This document shows, one piece after another, positions 24,229-35,062 of a stretch of DNA of 64,000 nucleotides (positions are counted from its first letter, which is position 1; the number at the start of each line of letters is the position of its first letter). The translations under genes were made by a program, and so were the position numbers. The notes beneath the pieces are model-generated. The model was not told where the DNA came from and did not search any database. It saw only the letters and a program-made list of their open reading frames with translations. Source of the DNA: Patiria pectinifera (taxonomy: Eukaryota; Echinodermata; Asteroidea; Valvatida; Asterinidae); the NCBI GenBank assembly GCA_029964075.1, contig CM057149.1:36910900-36974899 (forward strand), written 5' to 3'.

Positions 24229-24690
24229 CAGGCGCACAAAAGCTGCACTATTTGCAGGTCTAATATCGACCTCGGATAACTTTTTTCATTATTTTTTTTT
24301 TGGATGGAACATGAATAATCAATACTTCCTCTTAGCTCTAAAAGTAGTTTTGGGGGCATAGCAAACTGTCAGGCCTATCAAAGAGACTAAGAAAAATGGC
24401 ATTCCGCGACAGTGATTTTTCAGTTGGCGGAACCTATGGGGGGAGCATTTAAAGGTATAATCAAGGGCTGTTCCGCAACAGATGCTCCCAAATCGTAAGG
24501 GAGCCGTTGGCCATCAGCCGATAACAGCAATTGCGAGTTAACAAATAGTGGTGGGGGGGGGTGGCATTTTGAGCTTCAAAGAAACTGAAACTCGATTTAC
24601 TGTCGTTGGGGGCGCTCTACAACTAGCAGGCGCACAGAAGCGGCACTAATTTTCAGGCCTAATATCGACCTCGGATAATTTCTTTCTGTC
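24229..24690. repeat. direct repeat pair ~400 bp apart
   Basis: About 60 bp at 24229-24290 (CAGGCGCACAAAAGCTGCAC ... ATATCGACCTCGGATAA) recurs at 24629-24690. The gap between them has a G-run and no coding content. Confidence 0.65.
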
Positions 24691-24709
24691 AATTTTGTTT
24701 GACAGAAAT

Positions 24710-25018
24710 ATCATTCAGATATGTACTTTTCAAGTTACCGAATTTTATACACAGCCACCGTTTTAAAGTTCTGTCCACTGTGTGGTTTGTTTTCGTTTTG
24801 CTGAAAGAACACTTACCTTTTTTGTGATCCGTAGACAGAACTTTAAAAGTACCTTCGCAACTTGAAAGTACATTAGTGATTTGAATGATTCTTGTACTAA
24901 AAGAAATCTTATTAATTGGGCTTTAACGTCCTAGAGTTTAAAATTGCTACATGCAGAACTTCATTACAAAAATAGTTCTGCCATTTGGGCTTCCTTTTTT
25001 TTTTTGGGACTCACCCTG
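24710..25018. mobile_element. 5'-shortened MITE, CAGGGTGAGT family
   Basis: It carries the internal palindrome fragment GCTGAAAGAACACTTACC, the block TGATTTGAATGATTCTTGTA, and ends GGGACTCACCCTG followed by TA. The left terminus is lost. Confidence 0.7.
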
Positions 25019-25284
25019 TACATGTACAACAACGGGTTTACGGAACACCCGATAGAAGGCGCCCGTTGAATGGTCAAAATATTGAGGTCAAGACGCATTC
25101 TTGTTTGTAATCGCCGAATCTGCTGGCATGGACTCGTGATGTGGAAGAGGACATTCCATAAAGTAGTATTAACTAGGCGCGCAGTCGAAATAATGACCTT
25201 ACAACATTAACATTTAAAAAAAAATTACATATTTTTTTTAATGATTCAGTATTGAATGAGGCATTTTTTTTCAACGTCCTATAC

Positions 25285-25620
25285 ATCTGGTACTCTGCAC
25301 GTCATCAACTAAGTGAAAACACTTGCCGTGAACTGTACCATGCAAATGGCATCACAGCTACATGAATATGCCCTTGACCTTCACCTAACCCTGCACATAC
25401 TAGACCGTTTCGTCGCGGATACCGTTATCTTTTGGGGTCACGCCGTATTCTTTTGGGGCATGATTGAAAATAGTACGTCCCGTCGTGACATTCTATCCTG
25501 TGCATGATATGTGTCCCATATCATGCACAGAATAGAATGTCATGATGGGACGTACTATTTTCATATTATGAGACCTTTTGTTCAGTGAAATGCCCCAAAG
25601 ATTCCCATGTGATCAGATCT
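25285..25620. repeat. inverted copy of P450 intron-1 repeat with internal palindrome
   Basis: The reverse complement aligns with 15045-15330 and 33028-33310. This copy alone has an inverted duplication: 25455-25507 faces 25517-25570, each holding GACATTCTATCCTGTGCATG or its complement around TGTGTCCCA. Confidence 0.65.
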
Positions 25621-26006
25621 TGAGAGAATCGAGCTGTCAATATGGGTCTTCGTGCCGATAACGACATCTCACCTGGCTGGTTGATTTCTAAAAAAATACT
25701 TGGCGAACTGCTTTTTACTACGCAAACCTTGAAAGTTAACAACAATCTTCAAGTGGTGTTGCATGGTGGCTTTGTGTTGCCTTTAGTTGGTGTTGTTTGT
25801 AGGTCGTTCTTTGGGTCTACTGCTACAGCTGCCGTCGATAAGAATCATGTGGCTGACAATACATCGTTATCGCCAGATTCGTTTAGATCAATGCAAACTA
25901 GCTCACTATCGTGCGTGCTCAGTACCTTGTACCTTAGGTCAAACTCCCGAATATGGTCCACCGGGACTATAAAACTGGAGTAAACCAGAGTCGCTAGATC
26001 AGAGAT

Positions 26007-26445
26007 CAACCTCGTCCCCAGTGCTTACTTTATTTCCAACCTCGTTTCCAATAGTAAGCCCTGGATAGGAAACTTTCTTGCTGTATCCTGATTCGATACC
26101 GCAATTGGCTAATAATGGATTTATATCGTGTAGGGCCTAGTTGATGTTGTTATTTCCAACGTGCATTGCGTGTTTTCACGATAATTGTAACGGTCCACGC
26201 CTCTCAATAATACTCCTTTTCTTTCCAGTTTGCTCATATTATTATGAAGTGTGATACTGCATATTGGCGGGCCAGATTGTAACATTTTAATTTCCAATCG
26301 CGTTTTCATAACTCATCACGGCGCGACGAAGGATGCTGTTTTTACCCCAGACACCGCATACAAAAACAAACGCTGATGTAACGCACATGCAGGCACCAGA
26401 CTATTCCTCATTTGCATGCGTGTTCAAAAATCTTGCACAGCATGC
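26007..26445. mobile_element. inverted copy of the foldback element's centre
   Basis: The reverse complement matches about 4925-5375: CCCCAGTGCTTACTTTATTT, GATTCGATACCGCAATTGGC, ACCCAGACACCGCATACAAA and CAGGCACCAGACTATT. The arms of the foldback are absent. It ends ~100 bp before the P450 exon-1 relic. Confidence 0.7.
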
Positions 26446-26543
26446 AAATGATTCAATACCAGGGTGAGAGAGCAGGTAGTGGTGGGCGCGTACTGCTCAA
26501 CACCCTGGGGACGAGGTTGGTCGGAGATAAACTGTCTGCCAAC

Positions 26544-26584
26544 ATGGCGCTCACAGACAAAGTCATCTCCGCTTTGACAAACGC
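26544..26584 (+). pseudogene. relic of P450 exon 1
   Basis: ATGGCGCTCACAGACAAAGT and the next ~20 bases code for MALTDKVISALTNA, matching the first 14 residues of P450 copies A-C, and the CTGCCAAC before the ATG is conserved too. After 26584 the match stops, so the membrane anchor and everything downstream are gone. This is a truncated duplicate of the P450 cluster. Confidence 0.75.
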
Positions 26585-26770
26585 TTTGACAATACTTTGG
26601 GTTGAGAAACTATCTCTATACTTTTAAGTTGCTTCCTACACATATCATAGATTAAAATAAACACAGAAATTTTACTGTTTTTTGAACTTATTTTTTTTTA
26701 GGTGCATGTCACACTTTAGTGACCCAGTATCTAGAACATAAACATTCATCTATACTACAATTACGAAAAT

Positions 26771-27000
26771 TTGGAGGGCGCTGCCATTTTCCCGACCGGT
26801 CTCCCGTCCTCATCGCGCGCGTTGGCTACGGGGGAAGCGGAACGGGGCCCGGCTATTTTCCACCCTATTTCCCATAGTTCCCTTCCCCATTGGGCCTCGC
26901 CGGCCATCTTGCGTACGGGCCGGATAATTGACGTGCCACGTATACGTTCGTTATCAGCGCTGAGCATGCAGCGCATGCAACTTGCATGCCCCACATTTCT
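26771..27000 (+). promoter_or_regulatory. CpG-rich promoter-like block
   Basis: GC- and CpG-rich DNA inside AT-rich surroundings, with YY1-like GCCATCTTG (26903-26911), a second GCCATTTTC, an inverted CCAAT (ATTGG) and TGACGTGCCACGTA (CRE/E-box-like). It overlaps the presumed first exon of the candidate gene that follows. This is inferred from composition and motifs only. Confidence 0.4.
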
Positions 27001-28120
27001 TCAGCACAGCGTTGTTGACATGGTTGATGTATATCTGTTCCTTGCTCCAGTTTTCTCTTTGAACGGTAAGTCTCACTTATGATATGTATTGTTGTTTGTT
27101 AAAAGTGGTATCCTTTCGAACGCCACTGGCAATGAGAAGCATTGTTGTTTGTGAAAAGTGTGACTGTGAGTTTCAGTTTGTGAGTACGGGGAGGGTTGTA
27201 CGGCCGGGGAGGGTTGTACGTACGGGGGGAGGCCTCGGACATCGAGAGTTTGGCCGTGGCGTGGGTTAACTTACTAGGCTTAATGTTGCCAATTTACTGC
27301 ATGACCTCCGTAAATACAGGCCTCACTTGGAACATGTACCCGAACATGTTTGTAGAACTTTGCCAACTCTTGATTTCACAATTGGGCTTTGTTTGTAGTT
27401 TATTTTTGGATTTTACTTTAGTTTGTTTTAGGCCTAGGCCTATAGGCCTACTACTAGCTAGAAAAAAAAACTGCTGCATTTGTTGTATATAGGCCATGAA
27501 ATGTACATTCATTCCATACAAATTATGCACACTAAATCTTTGTGGTAATCTTAGAACACGGCAAATCATACGTAAAACTTCCTTTAAAGAAATGACTTTC
27601 ATACTCATAAGTCATAGGCAAAACAAAATTAATTTACTGCAAATCAAAGACCAATAACCAACTTAATAAAGACACCCTCAAATCAAAAACCAAAAAATAC
27701 AGGCAAAGACTAAAACCTGAAACCAACACAGTTAGAATAGTGGATATTAGAGAATACACTCTGGCAGAAAATCAAATGACTCGACAACAGACATGAACCC
27801 AAGCAGGATAAAGAGCTATTGTTAGCCGATGTATTTTTGTTTACAAGTTTTCTTCACCTTAGTCGTTATTCTTTTCTTTCTAACTCCTTTACACAGGACT
27901 CTCGATGACACCCACATCACATGACCAGCTCCAACCATGCTCCAAGCATGCTCCAGTGCATGCTTCAACCAGTTCCCAAAGCGAGAATCTCAACTCAAGA
28001 CGAAGACGTGACACACCTATTCTTTCCAGTTCAACTGCAAGATTCCTGGTTTTTCTCTTTACCCATTCAAAACACATTTTCCTTCTAGCCATAATTTTAT
28101 TTTTAGAAGTCATGAAATAG
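26771..28120 (+). CDS. candidate small two-exon gene, unknown product
   Basis: I do not recognise this protein. An open frame from 26771 reaches a good donor (AACG|GTAAGT, exon end 27065). 832 bases on, a strong branch/pyrimidine/acceptor signal (TCTAACTCCTTTACACAG) precedes an exon at 27897-28120 that joins in frame and ends in a stop. The Met could be 26771 or, more plausibly, 27030, giving a hydrophobic start (MVDVYLFLAPVFSLNG) and ~90 residues. Exon 2 has a Ser/Arg-rich middle (NSRRRRDTP) and a hydrophobic C-terminus (FLLAIILFLEVMK), so a tail-anchored or secreted small protein is possible. Support: promoter-like upstream DNA, consensus splice sites, phase match. Against: no homology and one-in-three odds of phase match. 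It could equally be a non-coding transcript. Confidence 0.3.
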
Positions 28121-28547
28121 TGCAAAAAAAATCACTCTTTTCTGCTGTTTTATGTCCATCCTTTTTTTAAATTATATCCTTGGCTTAGTTGTACCCAAGA
28201 ATAATGATGGAATGATTACCCGATAATTACTGGCCAAGCAGACTTATTTGATAACAAAACAATGTCTTTGATTACCGAGTTACATAATCACTCTTAAAAT
28301 TTCACAACAAAATATTCATACTCGCATACCCCTCCATTTCTCATGAGTTTTCACCAACACTCATTACAAAAATGTTGTCCTGTAACTTACAATGCCACTG
28401 TCATTATTTATGATTACAGCTTTTAACAAAAAAATGCAATTGCACAATAACCTTTGGCCGTCTTGCTTGAAAGTCTTTCATGGAATGTTTGTGCCTATGG
28501 TAAACAAGCCTGGACCGACGTCCCTTGCGAAAATTGCTCCGAAAACT

Positions 28548-29862
28548 GACAACAATTATATCCCCTGAGTTTTGTCGAAGTACTACCCTGCACAGTAATG
28601 AATGCTGCAAATACATTATTACTAAAAAAATTCTGATTGTATACCTGATTTCATTTTCACAGTTTTGTAATAAATACATTTAACATGTGGCGCTTGACAT
28701 AATTATGAAGTGCTCCAATATGTCCTTTCTTTTAGTTTTACTCTCTTCTGCAAATGAACGTGTTACAGTACTTTGCTGTACAACCCCACCACCATAATAA
28801 AAACACCAACTGCTATAATGACATTAACTTCTACTTTAATAAGAAACACCCCCTTCACCATAACAAATATAAATTGTTGCCCACTTCCCCGGAAATATAA
28901 TATGTGACCATTCACAGGTGTAACATAAATAGGCATGGGCGTCGCGAGGAGGGGGGGGGGCACTCCCCCCCCCGAAAAGCAACAAGACAACAATTATATC
29001 CCCTGAGTTTTGTCGAAGTACTACCCTGTACAGTAATGAATGCTGCAAATACATTATTACTAAAAAAAATTTGATTGTATACCTGATTTCATTTTCACAG
29101 TTTTGTAATAAATACATTTAACATGTGGCGCTTGACATAATTATGAAGTGCCCCAATATGTCCTTTCTTTTAGTTTTACTCTCTTCTGCAAATGAACGTG
29201 TTACAGTACTTTGCTGTACAACCCCACCACCATAATAAAAACACCAACTGCTATAATGACATTAACTTCTACTTTAATAAGAAACACCCCCTTCACCATA
29301 ACAAATATAAATTGTTGCCCACTTCCCCGGAAATATAATATGTGACCATTCACAGGTGTAACATAAATAGGCATGGGCGTCGCGAGGAGGGGGGGGGGCA
29401 CTCCCCCCCCCCCGAAAAGCAACAAGACAACAATTATATCCCCTGAGTTTTGTCGAAGTACTACCCTGTACAGTAATGAATGCTGCAAATACATTATTAC
29501 TAAAAAAAATTTGATTGTATACCTGATTTCATTTTCACAGTTTTGTAATAAATACATTTAACATGTGGCGCTTGACATAATTATGAAGTGCTCCAATATG
29601 TCCTTTCTTTTAGTTTTACTCTCTTCTGCAAATGAACGTGTTACAGTACTTTGCTGTACAACCCCACCACCATAATAAAAACACCAACTGCTATAATGAC
29701 ATTAACTTCTACTTTAATAAGAAACACCCCCTTCACCATAACAAATATAAATTGTTGCCCACTTCCCCGGAAATATAATATGTGACCATTCACAGGTGTA
29801 ACATAAATAGGCATGGGCGTCGCGAGGAGGGGGGGGGGCACTCCCCCCCCCCGAAAAGCAAA
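28548..29862. repeat. three tandem ~439-bp units
   Basis: Unit starts (GACAACAATTATATCCCCTG) are at 28548, 28986 and 29426. Units are almost identical, so recent. Each ends with the left terminus of a hAT-like element (CATGGGCGTCGCGAGG at 28934, 29372, 29812). Only the last one continues into the rest of that element. Repeated open frames on the minus strand are by-products. Confidence 0.9.
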
Positions 29863-30046
29863 AAAAAAACAATAATAAAAAGAGGCGCAAAGTCATAGTG
29901 GTGTGAATTTAATGGGTTTGGGTTGGGGGTGCAAAATGTCCCTGCCCCCCTCTAAAACTGATAAATCGAGAATGTGTTGAGAAAACCAGGAATTTTTTGG
30001 GCCAAAATATGTTTTTCCCCCTCTAGAAAAATCCTGGCGACGCCCA
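29812..30046. mobile_element. hAT-like element, short form
   Basis: Starts CATGGGCGTCGCGAGG and ends CTGGCGACGCCCA. Its right part (CCTGCCCCCCTCTAAAACTG, ATAAATCGAGAATGTGTTGA) matches the right part of 12959-14185. No target duplication remains, as expected if the left side was shuffled by the tandem repeat. Confidence 0.7.
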
Positions 30047-30799
30047 CACAATATCCAACCCCCACCCCCACTGGCTGCCCCTCCTCTCCTCTGTAGTGAG
30101 AACGATGGATACGATTTTGTATAGGCCAAGATCAAACCGCGTTTCGTCTAAATTACCTATTTGTACAGTTGGTGTATACGTCCTTAATGGTTTGGCACCT
30201 TGAAAAATCAATGTTCAAATTGACTGGACAATATTCTAGCACAACATTATTTATGAGCTTTATATAATGAGACATCGCATGAGACAATCGGTCGGCAATA
30301 AATACTTAATTTCATTCAACTGTTGACAGCAAGACCTTCCTAATCGGCGCGCAATTTAAAACAACATTTAAACGGTATGAATCCCAGCACAAACATATCC
30401 TTCACAATATCAGCGATTTCAATATCACCATCTCCCCTCTATAACAAAAACCATTTCTCCCCATCCCTGGAAATATTTCTCCCCATCCCCGGAAATATTG
30501 GTGACATGGTTGACGGGTTTTACAGAAATTCCAACTAGCACCCTTCACCCTAGCTAGCCCCTTCCCCTATATTGACAATATGTCCTGGACCCTCGCACAA
30601 TCTCCGCAGGAAACGTTATGTGCACGCAAATACAACTTAGGCGAGACTGATGGCGAATCCAAATAGGCTCGCCTGCAGCAGAGGGTCTGATTCTTTATTT
30701 GACTTAACAGTTGTTTGGAGTTATTAGAGTTTAAATTATCGAGATTTCATTGTATACAGTAATTATTACAATTATTACAAAACAGTCAACTCCACCCAT

Positions 30800-30835
30800 C
30801 TAGCGGGTGCCGCGCGAAGCGCGGCATCCCGCTAG
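30800..30835. repeat. strong GC-rich hairpin
   Basis: CTAGCGGGTGCCGCGC and GCGCGGCATCCCGCTAG pair across a GAA loop with one mismatch. It lies 123 bases before the ATG of P450 exon 1 of the third copy. Function unknown. Confidence 0.6.
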
Positions 30836-30957
30836 TGTGTATGATGAACTACATACTCGGGTCAAAGTGCCACACTATATCAATAGATGCACAGCTAAAA
30901 TCGGTGCCTGGTAATCCAGGGTTTGCTGAGTCCTCAGAGACAGATCTGTCTGCCAAC

Positions 30958-31241
30958 ATGGCGATCACAGAAAAAGTCATCTCCGCTTTGACAAACGCCA
31001 ACTACATTTCTACCGTGCCTTTCCTCCTGTGTGCGGTCGTGACTTTCTTGGTCACGGCGGTGATATGGCGGCGACTGACGTACTGGAGCAAATACACCTG
31101 GCCGCCCGGGCCTCGGGGCTGGCCCTTGGTCGGTAATTCACCGCTGATCGCTCCAGACTCTGGACAGACTAATGCCAATATCACCCGGATTGGAAAGCAG
31201 TACCATCCAGATATGTTCACGCTGACTTTGTACTTGGGAAA
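30958..31241 (+). CDS. P450 gene C, exon 1 only (partial gene)
   Basis: The 284-base exon, the same length as in genes A and B, codes for the membrane anchor, WPPGPRGWPLVGN hinge and ITRIGKQYHPDMFTLTLYLG, and ends at a valid donor (GGGAAA|GTAAGT). It is 93% identical to gene A and about 90% to gene B in protein. An upstream in-frame Met at 30835 is not conserved, so the start is set at 30958. Exons 2-4 do not appear in the 3.8 kb before the N gap. They may be in the gap, lost, or misassembled elsewhere. Without them no active enzyme can be made. Confidence 0.85.
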
Positions 31242-31360
31242 GTAAGTAAGGCTTAGGCTTACTCCATGCCGATGTTGTTTCTAACTTGTTATACTAATAG
31301 TAATTGCGTCACAGGCATTATTACGTGACATCATAGATCGTTTGAAGGATAGGATACCGC

Positions 31361-33015
31361 CTTTTTTTTCCTTTTTTTTCAAGGTTCAAGGTTCATTTAT
31401 TTTCCACAGTATCAAATCAATAAATGACATGAGATAATTACATAACAGAAAAGAATTACAAACAATACAACAAAAGTGATATTTTAGGGACACTGCAGAG
31501 GGGTCCATTGAGAAGCAGAGCTTTTAAGCATGGGCCCAGACAGGCATGCTCATTGAGCCCAATCCAAGAGAAGGGAATTAACTTACAATGAACACTATTG
31601 AATGGTCAGTCACACCAGGCTCAATGAGCATGCTGTATTTAAAGTAATTACATGTACGTAGAAAAGCAACATACCTAAACACAATACACATTGAGACGTA
31701 AACAACGGACAAACAAACAATACAATACAGATCATTTAAACTAGTCAGGTCAGCAAAGAGCAATACAATCATGGATATTCTACAATCTACATGTAACTTC
31801 ATGTACATATTATATCTACTGGCATGAATTAATGATAAGTTTGAATTAAGAATGATTTAAATAGGCGTTTAAAAGTGGAGAGATTGGTAGAAGCTTGCAG
31901 TTGTTTAGAGAACGAATTCCAGAGCTTGGGTCTCTTGTATTTAACCGTATTTTGAGCAAGAGAGGTGCGACTAAATGGAATATAAAAATTAGAGGCTTGG
32001 CGAGTCCAATGAGAATGAATTTCACTTTTCTGGCTAAAAATACTTAAGATGAGAGACAATTAGGGTATTATAAAGAGATTCCAAAACATTTACAGGTAAA
32101 AAATGCTTGAGTTTGTTAATTACACCTACGTTCCTTGCAATGATTTTACATAAATGATCAACATGATTTTTCCATGTAAACCCTGAGTCAATTAACAAAC
32201 CCAAAAATTTACAACAATCAGTTTTGATAATTACAGAATCATCAATCATAATATTACAGGGTAGCTCACTGACAGAGTTACTGAACAACATGTAGCTAGT
32301 TTTGGAAATATTTAAGGATAATTTATTGAGTCTGAACCAATTCGAAACAGATTTAAGTTCGGTGTTAACAGTGTCGGTGAGGTAATTGAGGTTGCTATGG
32401 GAAAAGAATAAATTAGAGTCATCAGCAAACAGTATAAAGGAGCGCAAGTTAGAAGACCTTGTAAAATCATTAATATATATTATAAAGAGCAAATGTCCTA
32501 AAATTGAGCCTTGGGGTACTCCGTGTGTGTAAGAAAACTAGAGTTTGAATTAAAGCCATTAATCGACACATATTGGGTTCGGTTTGAGAGATAACTCCTA
32601 AACCACTCTAGGGAAGTTCCTCGAATGCCATAGAAGGAAAGTTTGTATAATAAGATTTCGTGGTCAATGGTATCGAACGCCTTAGAGAGGTCAAGGAATA
32701 TCCCTAGAGTGTGTTTGGAGTCATCAATGGCATTAAACACTTTATTTATAAATTCAAGTAAAGCATGGGTGGTTGAATGTTTTTTTTCGAAATCCAAATT
32801 GTGAATGAGTTAAAATGTTAAACTTATCTAGGAATTTTATAGTGCGGACATAAGTACATTTTTCAAAAATCTTTGAAAAAAAGCACGACAGTAAAGAAAT
32901 AGGTCTGCAGTTATTGACACAAGTAGGATCACCTTTTTTAAAAACTGGAATGACTTTGGCAATTTTGAGTTGAGAGGGAACAATACCAGTTAAAAAAAGA
33001 AGAATTAATAATAAA
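31361..33015 (-). mobile_element. 5'-truncated CR1/L2-like LINE inserted in P450 gene C intron 1
   Basis: The minus strand encodes decayed reverse transcriptase: IVPSQLKIAKVIPVFKKGDP and NNCRPISLLS at the start, LDLSKAFDTIDHEILL (catalytic Asp), LFADDSNLFF (FADD box in place of YADD), then the thumb and a C-terminal tail ending near 31829. Frames are broken at least twice (about 32770 and 32500). The 3' end is at ~31380 with short GAACCTT repeats and an A-rich end, as in CR1/L2 elements. Flanking intron sequence matches intron 1 of gene B on both sides, fixing the borders to a few bases. The endonuclease half is absent, so it was a truncated, immobile insertion. Confidence 0.85.
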
Positions 33016-33027
33016 ATCTTTCTGATC

Positions 33028-33310
33028 ACATGGGAATCTTTGGAGCAATTCATGATTTCACTGAAAAATAGTCCCATATCATGCACAGGATAGAATGTCA
33101 TGATGGGACATATTATTTCCAATTATGCCCCCAAAGAATACGGCGTGACCCCAAAAGATAGCGGTATCCGCGACGAAACGGTTTAGTATGTGCAGGGTTA
33201 GGTGAAGGTCAAGGGCATATAATATTCATGTAACTGTGATAACATTTTGCATAGTAAAGGTCACGTCATGTATTTACACTTAGTTGATGATGTGTACAGT
33301 ACCATAGACT
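33028..33310. repeat. continuation of P450 intron-1 paralogous sequence
   Basis: Matches 15045-15330 of gene B intron 1 in order and orientation, resuming right after the LINE. Confidence 0.65.
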
Positions 33311-33479
33311 GAGAGCTGGATAGGGTTTATCAAAAATTTTGGGAACAAATCCCCTGATTGTCTGAAAAGCGTAGTATCATCGACCCTGATCACAGAATGG
33401 CCAGTCTTAAGTTTCGCTAGATCAAACAAAGGCCCATTGGCGCCATGCCAAATGTGGCAAATGTTGCATTTAATCAAAA

Positions 33480-35000
33480 GTTTGAGAACAAGAACAAAAC
33501 CAGTATCATTTGATAGCTTGGAACTTGTAGATTATAGAAATATAACTTAAGAGCGATTTTAGATCAGACTAATTGACTTAAAAGCGGCCCGAAAAGCGCG
33601 GAGGGTGGGCGTGGCCGTCACCCCCTCTTTTTTCTTTTCGCTGATACCGTTGCAACGCAACGGTAGAGGAGAAAATGAAAGCAGTTTGTATTGATGCCTT
33701 GGCACTTGTGGAACATGAATATATTACTTAAGAGGGCTTTTAGCTCAGACTAATTACATTAAGACCGGCGGGAAAAGCCAGAAAGGGGCGGGGCCTCAAC
33801 CCCCCTCCGAGTACATTTTGGCTCCTATCGTCGCAAAGCATTTCTTAAATCCTGCCAAGTTTCTTTGACAGTTGTTCAGATGCCTTGCGGTTATTTTGAC
33901 ACCAGGTTTATGAAAATGTGGCATACCTTCATCACAAAATGTCAAAATGTTAACTTTCCCATTGAAAAGTACATGCACATGAAAGCGTGCATCAGAGTGC
34001 CGACTAAAGGGCCCTGTCACACTTCTGCGTATCCTAATTCCTTATGAGTTGCGCATTGACATTTTTTTCATACGCAGTCGTACGCACAATACGCACCTCA
34101 TATGCATCTCTATTGTTTTGTGTAAGTTTTATGTACGCAGGCATTCGCATGGTACGGCCCAGTACGCTGGATAGTTTTGGGCATGCACAAAACTACGCTG
34201 CGTACGCTGTTACGCAGGTCATAAGTTATAAATACGCAGCGCATCGGTCCCGCATCGGTCGAGCGCGGTACGAGTACGCTATCAAGTGTTCATGGGGGAT
34301 ATAAGCCGTTCATACGCGGTAATACGCTGACCTCCTATATTGGACGTATACATAGCGTACTTGCAGCGCATCGTCACTATTTTGAGAAACGCACAGATAG
34401 CGAACTTGCGCACTGCATACGCATCTCATACGCAGTGGATGCGCTGAATTCGTTATTTGTTCGCTAGATGTGCGACACACATTAGTCAAAGTAATCAAAA
34501 CATTTCGACGTTTTTGATCGTACGGCTGCGTATTGAAAATTGTTGATAAGGAACTCATAAGGAATTGGGATACGCAAAAGTGTGACAGGGGCTTAACAGA
34601 TCGAATAAAGCTGTGCAAATGTACTTCAAATTAAAAATGGGAAAATGAAACAATTTTTATTGATGCCTTGGCACATGTGGAACATGAAAATATAATTTTA
34701 GAGTGATTTTTGGTCAGACTAATTAACTTAAGAGTGGTACGAAAAGCGCGGAGGGGGCGGGGCCGCAACCCCCCTCCATGTACATTTTGGCTCCTATCGA
34801 CGCAATGCATTTTTGAAAATCCTGCCAAGTTTCTCTGACAGTTGTTCAGATGCCTTGTGATTATTTTGACACCATATTTATGGCAATAGGACAAACCTTC
34901 GTCACAAAATGTCCAAATACCAAAACAGGTATAGGCTTAAGAGCATGTATAACGTACATCAGAGGGCACATGCATGCATATGAGAGTGCCGACTTTTACC
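33480..35000. repeat. direct repeats ~0.2-0.95 kb apart before the gap
   Basis: Three diverged copies start near 33500, 33690 and 34650, with GATGCCTTGGCAC, GAACATGAA, TCAGACTAATT and (in the last two) TTTTGGCTCCTATCG, CCTGCCAAGTTTCT and GTTCAGATGCCTTG. A separate MITE (34006-34595) separates the last two. No coding potential. Confidence 0.7.
34006..34595. mobile_element. MITE with 45-bp TIRs and TACGC-rich interior
   Basis: Ends share CCCTGTCACACTT, TGCGTATCC and AATTCCTTATGAGTT in opposite orientation. CTAA and TTAA lie at the two borders, perhaps a degraded TTAA site as for piggyBac-type elements. The interior is packed with TACGCA/TGCGTA. Confidence 0.65.
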
Positions 35001-35062
35001 ACTATAATAAAAAAAAACCCGTTTTAACGGATAAATTTAAACTTCACAGATGTACCACACAT

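Noticed and set aside
28404..29841. Repeated minus-strand frames MYLLQNCENEIRY... and others
   Set aside because: Identical because the DNA is a tandem triplication; no family motifs, no splice or start support.
32034..33122. Separate host genes in the reverse-transcriptase region
   Set aside because: FADD and KAFDTIDHEILL motifs, frame breaks and borders matching an empty paralogous site show one decayed LINE.
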